Positions 23,915 through 37,600 of a stretch of 64,000 bases of DNA are shown here, piece after piece. Under the pieces are notes generated by a model. That model made no database searches and was not told where the DNA came from. It saw nothing but the letters and a program-made list of their open reading frames with translations. The stretch comes from Cyanoderma ruficeps (taxonomy: Eukaryota; Chordata; Aves; Passeriformes; Timaliidae), in the NCBI GenBank assembly GCA_008694505.1, contig VZDJ01000033.1, positions 2,870,100-2,934,099 of the forward strand. The letters are read 5' to 3'. How positions within the stretch are numbered: the stretch's first letter is position 1; each line of letters starts with the position of its first letter. The position numbers and the translations under genes were made by a program.

Positions 23915-26900
23915 AGAGCTGGCAGGCAGTACCTCTGATTGAGGGAGCAGTGAGCAGGTGATTCAGCTGTGGTCTCCTCCAGGGCAGCACAGGCAGCGCT
24001 CCTGCCTCTCCAGGGGGAGGAGAGGCACTGCCCCAACATCCCTGTCACCTGTCTGGCAGTGAGCAGCCCCAGCAGGATAACCTACAGCAGCCATTATCTT
24101 AAATAATACTAGCAGGAGCTCAAAGCAAATAAACGTAGCTGGTTAAGCTTTGTTCTGTTACAAAGAACAGCTGCTGCAACACAAAGGATGAATCAAACCC
24201 AGGGACAGATACTCAGGGTCTCACTGTAGATTTATCTACAAACTTTACTCTTCAGTGGCTAATAGCAAATTTTTACCTCTCTTTCCTTAAGAAAAACTCC
24301 TTACAGAATGTTTATTTCCCTGATACACACTCCAGGAATCAGCAGCTGAAAGATTTCTAGAAGCTGTGTCCAGACCCTCAGGCTTCTTGTCGCTGATGGA
24401 AGCTCTCATCCCTGAACCTGTCAGTTATTTTTCTAAATCCACTTCCAGTCTCCTCTACAGCCTCTGGCAACATTCCAGAGCTATTACAGTGCAATGCATG
24501 ACAAAATACCTCCTCCTAGCTTGTTTCAAACTCGTTCATACCATTGCATCAGTGGCACTTTCTGACTTCTGAAAGGCAAGAAACTGTATAACTTCCCCAT
24601 CCCCCTCTCCACAGCACTTGTGACAATGGAGGTGTCTGTCCTAACTCCATTCTCTCACTTCTTCAGCTGTCTCTGTCTATATCCAGCCTCTTCTAAAACA
24701 TGCCACATCCCTCATTTCTGATGCACTCCTCTGAGCTGACTCCACTGTATGCAAACATCTAATGCTCACACTGTAGAAGGAACCAAGAATTGCAGTTCTT
24801 GGGTTCAAAGCAACACCTTGACTTCTCTGATCTCCCAATATCAAACCACCCCTGACAGCTGAGAGGAGAGAGCCCGGCCTCAGACTGACCAGCAGAGCAG
24901 CACTGACACACATTTGGGGGCCCAATTCATTACCCTAAAGGGAGTGGAGGAGATCTGTTCCCTGCTTGGCATCAGAGGAGAGAAGGGAAAACCTCCTGGG
25001 ATGGCCGTGCCACCTCACTGGAGAATGATGTGATTTCAGAGGAGCTGGACTTCAACTCCACAGGCTTTCATCAGCAACTCAGGGTCTGTACAATTATAAA
25101 ACATCCAAAACAAGATTAGATCAGGTTATTGTTGCAAACTACAGAAGACCAGCTCACCTGAAGGCACCAGTATTATTGAGGTGACAGGCAGAAGAGCTGA
25201 GCTGTTGACCCCCACCAATATGAGGTAGGATCACTTCCTCTTATAACAATAATTGTGTCCTTGGAAATCCTCGATCTCTGCAACTCTGCCTGCCACTCTA
25301 GGACCAGGGCCAGGTTCTGCTTATTATTTAGGAAAAGGAAGAAATGCTTTTAGAGACAACTTTCCTTCTAAGTTTGGCATGAGTCAGTGGCAGCTGTTTC
25401 AAAATTAACCTGTGGTTTCTTTAACAGACTTCTTGAAAGGGCTGTACAGTTCCCAGCAGTGGAGGTTTTTATGAGCAGTTTGGAAATGGAGTCCCTGCAT
25501 TCAAGCCAACACCTCCCTAATCTATCACTCTCAGGTAGAGCTTAGTCAGACATGGGCATCTGAGAGAAGAATGGAAAATATTCCAGCTTCATGATTCTGT
25601 AGATGGAAATCACAGGCAACTTCAATGAGCAGGGAGCTCACTGTATGCCTGAATGACAGTTTTGGGACTGCACTTAAAGAGCATTGTTTGGATGGGAACA
25701 TTCTTCTTGAGTATTCAGTGTCTGACACATTGCAGGTGCAAAAAAATTAGGCACCAATAATATTCAATCTAGTTTAGACTGCAAGAAAAGCTCTTGTTAT
25801 TTGCAGAGCGATTGAAAAGCCAGAATTTTTACTGCATCAGTGATTCCTGTGGGTTAAGCAAAACTATAGAAATAGAAAATTAGGTACATATTACAGTGCT
25901 ACTGAAGTGGTAAAGTAGTGACTTAATAGTAATGTAAAACCATAAAAATGATTGTTCACATTTAATGGTAGAATTTTTTACATCACAATTCCTTGCAGAA
26001 AAAGAACAGAAAGAAATATTTCACTTGGCATCTTAGCTTGGGTTGCACCGCTGATTTAAACAGAAGGCTGTCATGGCCAGCTACAATTTTAGGAAAAACT
26101 GACCCCAAATTATTTCTTTAGGAGCAGGACCTTCAAAGGAAATAACCAATGGCATCATACTCAAGTGCAAGAGACATCATTTCCCCATCAAAAACCACTC
26201 AAACAGAAGCAACATGGGCTGGCTGAAGTTTGAGATGCATCCATAATAAGAGCATGGTATATGAATGCTGCTTACATAAGTGTACTAAAGACTGCATGGA
26301 ATTTGAATTAATGAATATAATTTTACAAATACAGTCAAACATTAATATTTACCAGTGCAAATAGCTCAACAAAAATTAGGTGCCTCTGCAAAACAGCTAT
26401 TTTAATGAAACAGTATTTGGAGTTTACAAGTTCTTCTCAAACAGAACTTGCCCATAACAAGCCTGAACAGAACCCACCTGGAGGCCAACTATTCTTGATG
26501 GCATAAAAAAAATAAACATTTAAATTAATGGTGAACAGGTTAACTGAATAGGGCACAGTAAGCTTTATGTTTTCAAAAGATCACTTTATAATATCCAGGT
26601 TTGTTTTTATGGTTACATCAGTTTGTGTTTCTAGCCTCTTTTATTTGATTTTGTCTCCAAAGTTATTGATTTATTGAGCAATAAGCAGCTTTCAGGATAT
26701 TGCTCTGAATCAAGGAATCCTAAAATGTTTTCATCAAGAAGATTATAATCCCAGCTCTGGCCAAGACACTCTGGTTAAATGCTAGGACAGAAATGGCTTT
26801 GTTTTGCAAAAACATTTTTCTTAAAACAGCATCTCTGACCCCCCCCCTCCCCGAAGTCTCCCAGTACTATTATCTTTATCTTCCCCATTTTGCACAGGGA

Positions 26901-27214
26901 GAGATTTTAAAGCAGCATAGGCAGCGATTCCAATTTTCTCTGCAATGCAATATATCACACACCACAGGATCAGCTGCTACATTTTTGGCACAAATATTTG
27001 GGAAAGCCTGTTACGGCACAGGAGAGACGAGCTGCTGCATTAACACCAGCTGATAAGAACAGCACCAAAGAATTCTGTGAATGTGGAGCATATATCTGTC
27101 AGCTTTCTGTTTGTAAATATGGATTGATTCTCCATTTCTCTGCATAGCTTTGCACTGCCAGGGGTATGGTCATATACACACACACCTATACAAATAAACA
27201 CATTGAGGGAAATG
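23915..27214. other. Unique non-coding sequence
   Basis: The first 150 bp is relatively GC-rich and the rest AT-rich. No gene or repeat is recognised. A few scattered CpGs occur near 26930-27030, without other support for function. Confidence 0.5.
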
Positions 27215-27735
27215 TGTGTGAATTACTATGCATATATAATGCATTATATATTCATATGTTATATCTATACAAAAATATAGATATAAATGCATTCAATATA
27301 TAATACATAATACATACTACATAATACATAATACATAATACATAATACATATTATACAATATGTAATATGTAATATGTGATATGTAATATGTAATATGTG
27401 ATCTATAATATAAGTNATATAATATATTATATATTATAGAAATGTAAAATATAAAAATTAATATATACTATATATTACAGATAGCATATATGTTATAATA
27501 CAATAAAATGTAAAAATACCATGTAATATATAATTAGTAAACATTTAGAAATATATATTTATATAAAATATAGTATAAAGACACTACAATACATAATAGT
27601 AAAATATAGTTTAATGATGTGTAATATATGTTATTAAAATATAATATATATTATAAATATGATTATTAATAAATATTATTATATAGAATACATAATATAA
27701 TATATATATTAATATTTATATGGATATAAACTGGT
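27215..27735. repeat. AT-rich satellite-like block with two heptamer arrays
   Basis: Almost pure A/T for about 500 bp. It includes an array of the 7-bp unit TACATAA (about 27302-27351) followed directly by an array of ATGTAAT/ATGTGAT (about 27360-27405). The second unit is the reverse complement of the first in 6 of 7 positions, so the arrays can fold on each other. An unresolved base at 27416 sits beside them, a typical sign of assembly difficulty. A short (CA)n tract lies just upstream near 27175-27185. Confidence 0.9.
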
Positions 27736-28215
27736 AAAAATATTACACGTGTGCCTGCAATAGTATAAACATAAAAAAGGCTAGATGAAAGGCACATGTG
27801 CCCTGTAGAGCTGACATTCAGGCCCCTCTGCACAATTTGCAGACCCTAAAAGCATGCTGGTCCCTAGATGGTGCTATTGACTGCGCTAACCAGGCAAAAC
27901 CAGCTCCTTACGGAGCACCCAGCACTCAGAGACAAAAATTGTTTCCTAGTCCAAAATTCCAGAAGCCGAATACAGACACGAGCAATGTTGTTCTATGTTA
28001 TATATGTTTGTCACATGCCTTGAACCCTAGGCCCGTGTAATTTTTGTGGGTTATAGGGACTGTGATAAAAGCATTAAAGCAGCACCAGTGAAACCAGGGT
28101 CAGGCACTGCCACCAGGGCTTGTGAGGAGCAGCATTTGCAATGTCCTGGATGAGCTTCCTCCCCCTGCACATGCAGCTGCCATCCAATATTCCCCATCCT
28201 TAACAGGAATTACAT
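27736..28215. other. Unclassified sequence upstream of LTR D
   Basis: Not AT-rich like the preceding block, and I recognise no repeat in it. An 80-codon frame (27798-28040 plus) has no recognisable features. The segment GCCACCAGGG near 28111-28120 loosely recalls a CTCF core but is too short to call. Confidence 0.45.
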
Positions 28216-28417
28216 TGTGGGAAATATAAAAAGCGGAATACTCTCAGAGTTGTGTAGGTGTAGGCCTAGAGATAGAAAGATACAGGAACAAGGGCATGCA
28301 ATAATAAAACTGTGTTTCTGTGCTGTGTAGAGGTAGGCTTCAGTAAGCAGAAAAATATGTCAAGCAAGATAACAGAAAAGTTTAATAATGAGGCTCTGTG
28401 TTTTGTTTATAGAAGAG

Positions 28418-28425
28418 TATAAAAA
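28418..28425 (+). promoter_or_regulatory. TATA box of LTR D
   Basis: TATAAAAA positioned upstream of the AATAAA at 28645-28650 within the solo LTR. It is the presumed U3 promoter. Confidence 0.55.
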
Positions 28426-28644
28426 GTTTCTGAATAGCAAGAAATGTAAAACAAGCACCCATTGTTAGATATATGTGCAGTTTTAATGATTGGTGTGTGC
28501 AGATGTCTGTAAGCTCTTAACAATTTGCTATTGGTCAGAAATTTTTTAAAATGCCTTGTAACACAGAGAACTCTGCCTGCTGCTGGCAGGACATGGCTGT
28601 TGCCATCTTACAATTGTTTCACTCCGAAACGAGGCTAATGTTGC

Positions 28645-28650
28645 AATAAA
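28645..28650 (+). terminator. Polyadenylation signal of LTR D
   Basis: Canonical AATAAA about 70 bp before the LTR end. It would define the R/U5 boundary shortly downstream. Confidence 0.6.
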
Positions 28651-28725
28651 AGCTTGAGGAACATCTCCCAGCAGTCCCGTCCCATTGCTTGGAAAAACAT
28701 TCCAAATTTGGATCCAACATTACAC

Positions 28726-31499
28726 ACTGGTTTTACTCTGTCCTGTGTCCCTGAGGGACGTCTCCCAGGGCAGCTGTGTGGGCCAGGCATCCTGGCGGAG
28801 CTCAGAGGTTGTGCCCAAATCACAACCCACCCCGTGCCACACGCACAGAGTGAGGGGCAGGACTGGCACCAGCTGGGGCATCTGTCCCCCCAGATAGTGC
28901 CCACCAGGGCTGGGTCCCCTGTCACCCTGCCCTGACTGCCCTCAGCCCCAGCAGTGGAAGCTCTCTGCAGTCAGCTTACACCTTTCCCGCCACATTTAGG
29001 TCAACACAATTTTACAAGGGTTTGAGGAAATGGCAGTCATGGAGCTGAGGTGTGTTAGGACCTGGATTTGCTTCTGCTTCTTCCAGACTTCATCAGTGGT
29101 TTTGGGCAACCCATAAAATCTCCCAGGGTGGGCCTCAAAGGCCATTGGAGTTAGAGGGAGCTCCTCTATTAGTTTGAAGTAAGTTTTATGGGGGATGTTC
29201 CCACCTTCTGGGGGAAGAACATCCTGTTCTTTTCCCAAAAGGTAGGAATGTGCCTATGATTGCATAACAAAGAAAAAAACCCAATATTTTTAAGATTCTC
29301 AGGCAAAGTCATATTGAACAAATAGATACACTTTAAAAAAGTATATATATATATGTATTTATATATTGTACTTTGTTCTGATTCCCTGTCTTTATAAAAG
29401 AGTAGCTCTATTTGGCTAATTGCTTAGGCACGTGACTCTTATCAATGTAGTATTTGAGCATTTCATAAACATCAACATTTCTCAGACTATGCTATTGGGG
29501 ATTTTTTGGGGCTTCTGAAAGTGATTAGATTGACAGCATGGGCTAGTAACTGTCTCAGCACAGACAGATGAACTGCACATATCTCTTCCAATACACTTCA
29601 CATCAGATGCTCCAGGCGTGAATTTCTCAAATAGAAAACAGCAACTGTGTTGATCTGTTGACAAAACTTGAGGTGATGTTGTGCTAAACAACTGCCCTCC
29701 ATGGCCCAATTGCCAAGCTGGCAATCTTAATTGGAACTATAACCATATACAAATTCTTTAACCCACTGAACTTTCTGAAGATGCTTCACAGACCTCTGTT
29801 CTGGACTTTGCTTATGCATGTCATTTGCTTTTACATATTGGTGTTTCCTAACAACCCACCCTGACTTTTTGAAAACCTCCTGAAGGTTTGTCACCGAAGA
29901 CAAGAGCCCCCACACTCCTTAAGCAAGTTTGAAAACTTTGTTAAAGTTACAAACTTGTCACAAAATATAAAACTCTTGATGAGAGCTGTTTCAAAGTTTC
30001 TGAAGTAAAGGGTGCCAAATGTAAAGTGCATGAAAATGCCAAAGAACTGAATTAGATGAGAAAGAGAAGGAGAACCTACTTGGAATAGAGAGGTTAGCAT
30101 TACCTTTGCAAGGTAGCAGAGCGAGAGCTTCATGGGGATTACACAAATTTAATGTGGAGGAAAGATCAGAAGACAGAGATTGTCATGCTCCTTGCAGCTC
30201 CCTGTTTGTGGAGAGATTTTGGGTGGAAGGATAGACAGAGGTTAACAAAAAAGCCATCACCCAGCTGGCACATCGGGCCACAATGATTAATAAAAATCCC
30301 CAAATGGACAGGCTTCATTTCAATTTCAGTAGGAAATCAAAAGGAACATCCCTGGCTCAGTGGTTAATCCCTAGCAGATTTCAATTTCCTGCCTTGGAGA
30401 GTCAGGGCATTAGGCTTCTTCAAAGGAGAATTTTAGCAGAAGTGGATTGTTCTGTCCCAGCTCCTTTCTTGAAAATGGCAAAATTTTCTGGCTCTGTGCT
30501 ACAGATGTCAGCCCCTCTCCCACCCCCAGAAAAACCCCAAACCAAACATCCAATCCCCCAAACAACCAAGCAATTACTCTGTAGAAAATACCTTACCCTG
30601 AAAATATCAGTCTCTTGATGTTCAAAGTTACAGATGATGGGCAGTAAGACCCTTTCTCTGGATAATGGTGTCAGGTGTCCCAGAGCAAGCCCCACCCTGA
30701 TGCTCCAGGATACATTTTACATACAGACTCACACATGTAACTTACAGCAACTCTCAGCCCTCCAAAAAAATCAACACTAATAAGTTCTTTGCACGTGGCA
30801 GGTACTTATTAATATTGTGGCCATGCTTAATAGACACTAATCAGGGAGCATTTTAAAATACCCAAGTCACTGAGAAGCTTAAATTTTAAATTGAACAAGG
30901 TTGCTTGAAAGCCCACTCCTGCATCAGTCAGTCATTTAGCAAGTGATGATGGCAAAGAAGCTGAAAACAAAAAACTTCTCCTCATTAAAAGAAGCAATTG
31001 GAATCCTTTTCAGTTTTATCCTTGAGAATTAGTTTAGATGGCATTCTCCCTGCCTTTTACTGAAATCCCAGACTTTAAAGGAATGCTATGATAATTCATT
31101 GCTAAGTGACAATGGAATTCCTCCATAATTGCACATTACACCCATCCACATTGATATACAAGATAATTCATTAGGTCTGTTACTACAATGAATACCAAAT
31201 ACAAAATGTGGGTCCAGAGATCATTTTCCTAATCAGAAGTGTCAGACCCCTGGAACTTTCAGAGAATAGGGCTATTAAAATATAAATAGTTTCTTTGAAA
31301 TTTAAATTGCCACTTTCAAAAAACAGATGTTCTTCTTGATCCTTCCCTGCATATATTTCCAAAAGTTCTACTCATGATGGCTGACTGAAAATAAACTGGA
31401 TATTAGCCTCAGAAACTCTTCCTACAACAGTTTCATTAGAATATACGGCTACATTTTATCAGCACCTTTGATGAGGTGGTTTAAAACTAAGAAATCATA
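28726..31499. other. Unique non-coding sequence
   Basis: Single-copy DNA with a short TA-rich microsatellite at about 29341-29367. No gene is supported. Confidence 0.5.
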
Positions 31500-31690
31500 A
31501 ATTTTATTATAATGCATGCACATTTCTCTCGACCAGCCTAAAACCACGTGTTGTAATAGCTCAGAAAAACATCTGGTACGACCTAAATGCACTGGACAAA
31601 CTGGACAGAAAACCGTGTGCCTGATAATTTACCAGGTCAACTTTAAAACCACGGAGCTGAAAGTTGCACAACATCGACATTATTCATCCC
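31500..31690. promoter_or_regulatory. Candidate regulatory block with CACGTG E-box
   Basis: A short segment with six CpGs in about 170 bp, in otherwise CpG-poor DNA, including a palindromic E-box CACGTG (31545-31550). CpG retention may reflect selection or hypomethylation. The 60-codon frame through it shows no recognisable protein. Calling it regulatory is inference only. Confidence 0.2.
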
Positions 31691-34600
31691 TTCAGTGAGA
31701 TGGGAGAAGCCAGGAGGAAATCTTCCTATTGCCACAGGGGAGGGAGGGTTCACGTTCAGATTTCTGGGGTCAGCAGTAGGTTCTAGCAGCAGAAGTGGCA
31801 TCAGTGTACAAATGGCACACAGCTCACTCCTACAAGCAGGAATTCTCCTGCTGAGGAGCTTGGTGGCTGTGCCACAGGCTGTTACCAACAGCTGATGAAA
31901 AAATCCAAACCTTTTGGTTCAGCTTTCTTTTATCAAGTGCTCCAAGACTCTAAATTCTGGCACAATAATTCCATAGGTCACAGTAAGACATGATTCTGGC
32001 TCCCTGTTGCTTTTAGGCCATTATGTGTGTTATTTAATATCATCTGCTGAGCAATAGCTCTTTCAAGTTTTGCTTTTGTCAAGCACTGCTTTTCCTCAGA
32101 CATCAGTAATTACAGCCTTCGAAAGCACTTCATCAACAGTGACTTTTTATTGCTTAGCTTCCCCATCGGTGGAAGAGTTGAGCTCCCAGTGACCTTTGGT
32201 CTGATCCTTAACATTCCTGCTTCTTACAGCATGGGCACTTCTGCAAATTAGTCTTTAACTGTGCCTGTACATAATATTTGCTTTAAGGGAGAAAGCTTTG
32301 AGGTGGGTCCACAGTCACCAGTTTTCTGTGCCTTAAAAACAACTTGAACCCCAGTCTCCATGGTAACAGATACCACCAGTGAGCCCTAGCAAATCTTGGT
32401 TATTTTTATGGAGAAGATGAACAGGGAAACCATAAGGTTTCTATGAAGTCTCTCAGTACTGCCAGAGTTTTACTTCTTTAATCCTCAGTTCCTGGTGTGC
32501 ACTAAAGGGTTCTGTGCCTACACAGAGCCATGTCTAAATAACGTTATCCTTCCTGGACTTTCATTATAATGCCAGAGAGCTAACAACAATTCCCTCAAAT
32601 CTTTTATCCCATTAAAAACCGATCAAGACACACATCTGACTCTACTCTGTGTATTACAGAGGGACTTCACAATGTAGAATAAAAACCTCTGACTTGTTAG
32701 GCTTTATGGCAACTTGCTTTCCCATGAGCTGTCATTGCATGAAAGTCATTCAGGGAATAAAAATCCGTCATGTGACAAAGTTTCCTCAGATTTTGTTTTT
32801 TTTTAAACTGATCCTGCCGCTCTCATGGTTGAACCATTGAAGCAGTTATGAGTATGGCCCCCAAATTTTCCTGGGAAGCCTTTCTACCACCACAGCTTTC
32901 CAGCTGAAGAGAACCAGCATCAGGGCACCTGAGTGTAGCCTCCCATCACTCTGAGGAGCTGCAGCACAAGGCCCAGCCTGCTCAGATTTCAGGTAGAGAT
33001 TTAGCAGGTTTCTGAGCTGCAGTCCAAACCTTTTTTCTACTCAGCCACACAAAACTCTGTAGCAGAATGCACTACTGTTTCTTTTCTTTCTTTCGTTTTC
33101 TTTAGAGCCTTTAAAAACGCAGATACTTTCAGTGCTTTAGAAAACCCAGACTATAAATGAAAGTTTTAGTTAGGAGAACATATGTTCTCATTTGGTTTTA
33201 ACTGTATATGCTATCAGTAACTGCAGGGTAAAATTTAATCAAGAATTATATTGCTATGTCTAAAACCTCATGATCCAGCTTAGCCCCAGCCAAACAGACA
33301 AAATGTTAAACAGCCCCTGCATGCCTTGAGGTCTTGTCCAGCTGAGTGGCACCTCAGCAACTCCTCCAGAACCAGTAAATGCAGGGTACAGCTCTCTGTT
33401 TGCCATTGCAGAATTTCCTGCTGTTTTTAAAGCACCTGTCTCTTCACAAACAGCACGAGTGGCCCTCAGATATTCAGTTCCCCCTGCCAGGCAGGGATCC
33501 TTGCAGCACCACTCTTCTTTCAAGGCTTCTCCCCACAGAACAGCCTGTGGGTACATTGCCAGAGGCAGCAGGAGACACAGGAGGAATCTGCCCGTCTAAT
33601 GTTTGCCCTCGGGAAGAAATACAATGATCCAAACTCTACAAAACCATCAATTCCCAACTTGAGATCTCCAGCACAAGTTTAATAAAGGCTCTCAGACTGT
33701 ACTACATCATTTATATGGTATTCACAGGCAGAATTCTCTGCGTAAAGTTCTTCTTGGCTTGAAATGTACAGGAACTAATCCTAAGGAAATAAACTCTAAA
33801 TTGAGAGACACTAGGACTAACTACTTGGGGGGCTTTTCCAGGCTGCCTGAGGCATTAAGAACTCAGAGATCTTTGAACAGTTATTTATTTAAGAAAGAAA
33901 AAAATATTAAAATAAAAAGGAAAAAAAAAAGAGAGATTGAAAAGAAGACAGAAATAAAGTGATTTATTTAAAACTTGACTCACTTTGCAAAGAGCAGCAG
34001 AAACAGACAGGAACTTAATAAAACATAAAAGGACTAACAAGATTTAAGCAGTCTTTCCAATAATTTGTCTGTTGCATTCATTTAGACTGAAAGTTCTCAA
34101 AGGTAAATCCCTTTCCTTACCACACATCCGTGCAGCTCTCAGCATTGCATGGGCTCCATCCCACTGGAGCTACCAGCCTTGGGTGGAACACAACTGAGCA
34201 ATGGCAGTCTTCAGCTTGGACTAATGGAAGGAAGCACAAGAAAGAGACATTATCTTTACATTCCCACTTTTGGCAAAAAACCTCCCATTTTCTTCTGCTT
34301 CCATGTTAACAAATAGGTTCTATTATTTCTTTTCAAAAGCTTGAAACTCAGCCACCAAGGATATGAAAGAAAGATGCACTGATGAATGTCTTCCAAATTG
34401 GCAGCCAGAGAAGATACAAAATGTATTGCTTAAACAAACACTTATTAAAAAAGCCTCCGGTTGGTAAACTGAAATGTTTTGTAAGGGCTGTCATACCTGC
34501 CCAAGTCCATTTCTATAATAAGCAACACTAGGCTTCCTGATTTGAATTCAGTAAATTCAGTAATGATAATGCACAAGGTTTTTAATCTAAGTGCCTCATT

Positions 34601-37600
34601 CATCATTTCCAGGCTACCTGAAGGTGCAGTCAAAAGCAGAGAAGAAATGCATTAGAGCAGATGTGTTCTATATTGTCCCTTTAATGTACACTCAGCTCAT
34701 TAACTTTGATTGGTGCCCTAGAGTGGGTCAGCTTCAAAACTATTAACATTGCAACCCTTTTCCCTACGTGCACCAGACCCATCAGTCACGTTATGCTACT
34801 TTTTCTAAAATAAGGATTTATGCCTTTGCATGTGCTGTTTGTTTTTCAATCCCTTCCTTTCTACGCTCTTTTATTAAGCACACAGAAGGATCTGACAAGC
34901 CTGGCACAGTAAATAGAGAAGATCCTCCTGTGGAGACCACAAGAAAGAACAAGCATTTCTTTCACCTGGTTTTAACAGGTCATTTTTTTCTTGGACTTTC
35001 CAGAGAAAAATATGAGAGAGAAACCACACTGAGAAGTTACCAGCTTTGCTTACTCATTGGATGGACTCTACTGATGTGCTTGCAAAGGTCCAACTACTTC
35101 TGAGTCTAGAAATCCTCCCTCACAGAAATCGTCCCTCTAGAAGTCCTCAGTTTATTTGGACTATCCAGACCTTCAATTCTGCTGTCTTGTCACAACATTT
35201 TTCAATCCATTCCAATCTAGCCCTTCATCTTCGTCCAGTTAAACGTGATTCAATCTGTGCCTGCCTGTCAGGCAAGTATTTGTATTGAGTTTCTTTGCAA
35301 TGAACATTGAACAAATTAAAAATGTAAACAAAGCCCAGCACAACAGAATCTTACTATTTTCCAGTTGCTAACTTGGACAACTTGGTTTTTGCCTTTGCTT
35401 TTCCTGTTGCCTTTGTGCTTCTGGTTTTTAGTTCTATGTATTTATCACCTTTAGAGCACAGACTCCTTGCACTTTGTCTAACGCCAATGCACAAATTTTC
35501 AGGAAAACACCACAGCAACTTATCTGAAGAGCTCGTATTTGTGCAGGCAACAAACAGAAATATGGATGGATGAAAGCCAGAAGCAACATGGTCACAACTC
35601 CTTTGGATAATTAAGGGCCTTCTGTACTTTTAAGTGCATATATTCAAAAGTGGTTGCACGGAGAGCCATTTAAAGCCTGACATATGCACTGTGGGAGCTC
35701 CTGTTAAAAATACTATAAAACCTTCTGGGAGGCAGCCAAGGCCAGCCAAGGGTAACTAAGCCATGAGACGTGCAGAGGCCACCATGTGTGAGTGTTGGAG
35801 AGTTCCCTCTGCCTCACTGAAGTCCCTCTGAAAATGAAGTGTGCTCCTGCTTCCATGCATAACACTTTTCCAAAGCCTACAATTTGAACTGCTACAGCTG
35901 AAGTGGCTCAAAAATAAACCACCAGTTTTTAACACCACTTTATTTCATATTCTACCCTGTTAAACAATCCCTTCTCTTGGCTCGAGACAAGAATTAGGAA
36001 CTCTAAAACCAAACATACCTAGTGGCCAATTCTCAGCTCATTCCAAAGTATCAATTTTTTTCAACTCAAGTTTTTAAGAAACTTGGTCATCTAGAGACAG
36101 TACAGACTCAAAGGCACTTACAAGCAAAGAACTCAGACACTTAAGAGAGCTGAGCTCATGACCAGATAATTGCAGGTTCCAAGAAATTTGCAAGGGTGTA
36201 AGCAGATGGCCATGTCTCAGCCTCCCTCTGGCTACTCCAATTTTATTCATGTAAAGCTTTATCACACAATTAAAAACACATATATGAGGTCTTCCACTTG
36301 CCAGGTATGTATTTAGGCAAGGACAAAGCAAGGTCAATAAGAACAAAGAGATTTTGAAAAGAGATGACGGGACACGTTGGATGTCTGCTGTGAAATAAAG
36401 CGTGACAAAACCCTCCCACATTTCTGGGCCTGAAAGGACACACACAGCCCACAATTCTGCCACCTGCTCCTAACAGCACACAGAGGAAACGGGGTCAGGA
36501 GCCAGCACACCTTGACCACACCAGCTTTCAATGCCTCAAAGGAGCAGGCTGTTCTTTGGCTACCCTTTTACAGCAACTGCTCTGCCAAAGCCTGGCTTTA
36601 TAATTATCCTGCATCCGTGGGCTTTTTCTCCTCTCTGACTACACACAGAAAACTGGCTGTTGATTAGAACTTTATTCAAGCGTCCCTTGGTATCCAGCTC
36701 ATCTGAAGCATGAGAAGGTAATTTAATTTTCACTCTTCTAGTCCCACAAGCTACACTCTGGGGGACAATAGAAAAGGAAGCAGTCTGTGGGTCTCAGCTA
36801 TTCTCCTTATTAGCTTAGTGACACAAAAAAAGAGGTGAACTATCAATGAATGCTGCCTTTCCCGAGCCGATTCTCTGCAGTTTATGCTTTCTGTACACCC
36901 AGGAGACTGTAATTTCAATTGGTTAGGAGTTTCTCACATTGAATATGTCACCTTGTAGCGTAGAAGTAGCAGTAACACAGCAGCACAGCTTGTCTCTAAA
37001 ATATCCCAGCCTTTCTTTATCCAGTGTTTGGTTAAAGGGGTCATAAACCCCTGTTTTCACCGAAAGAAAAACAGCTCATTTAGTAGTGAGATGGAGGGAA
37101 ATGCCACCAAAACCAGACCTTATGAAATGCTAGATAAATCTCATTTTGCAGAGAGAGGACCTGACACAAAAAGGCCCAGATTCACAGAGAAAACAGACAA
37201 CAGATATCTCAGTTCACTAAACGACAGGAGGCAATTGTGAAAGAGGGTAAGGCGCCCCAGCAATAAGGCTACAAAACTTCTGCTTTCATTTATGCTAGGC
37301 ACTGAGTGAAGCACATTTTATTTGTCAAGTCATTCAGCAAATGCACTCCTTGTGGATGTAAAAAGGAGAACTGGCTTTGCTGCCAATGGAATAAAAGCGG
37401 TGTTTGCTAAAAGAGAAGCTCAGAGTTGGGTAAGCCATTCCTTGTGTTCAACAATCCCAGTGTCCACGTTTCCTGCTAAATCCTACAACATTCCAGTTCT
37501 GTACTTAAAACTGTTTTTTTCCACTCTCAGAAAGTTTGAAAGATGCTTGTTTCAAACCACTGAGACAAGCCTCTGAGACAAAGCTGAGGTTTTTGAAATG

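Larger units (their letters stand above)
28216..28719 (+). mobile_element. Solo LTR, family D (ERV class II-like)
   Basis: A 504-bp segment starting TGTGGGAAAT and ending CCAACA (TG...CA). It is flanked by a near-perfect 6-bp duplication TTACAT (28210-28215) and TTACAC (28720-28725). Inside, TATAAAAA (28418-28425) is followed about 220 nt later by AATAAA (28645-28650), the U3-R layout of an LTR. The six-base duplication points to a class II (ERVK-like) element. No other copy lies in this window and no gag/pol/env adjoins it. Confidence 0.75.

Noticed and set aside
27300..27410. CRISPR-like array
   Set aside because: Units are 7-bp contiguous AT-rich simple repeats without spacers, in a vertebrate genome context.
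28105..28125. CTCF binding site near GCCACCAGGG
   Set aside because: Only part of the core motif is present. Such partial matches are frequent by chance.
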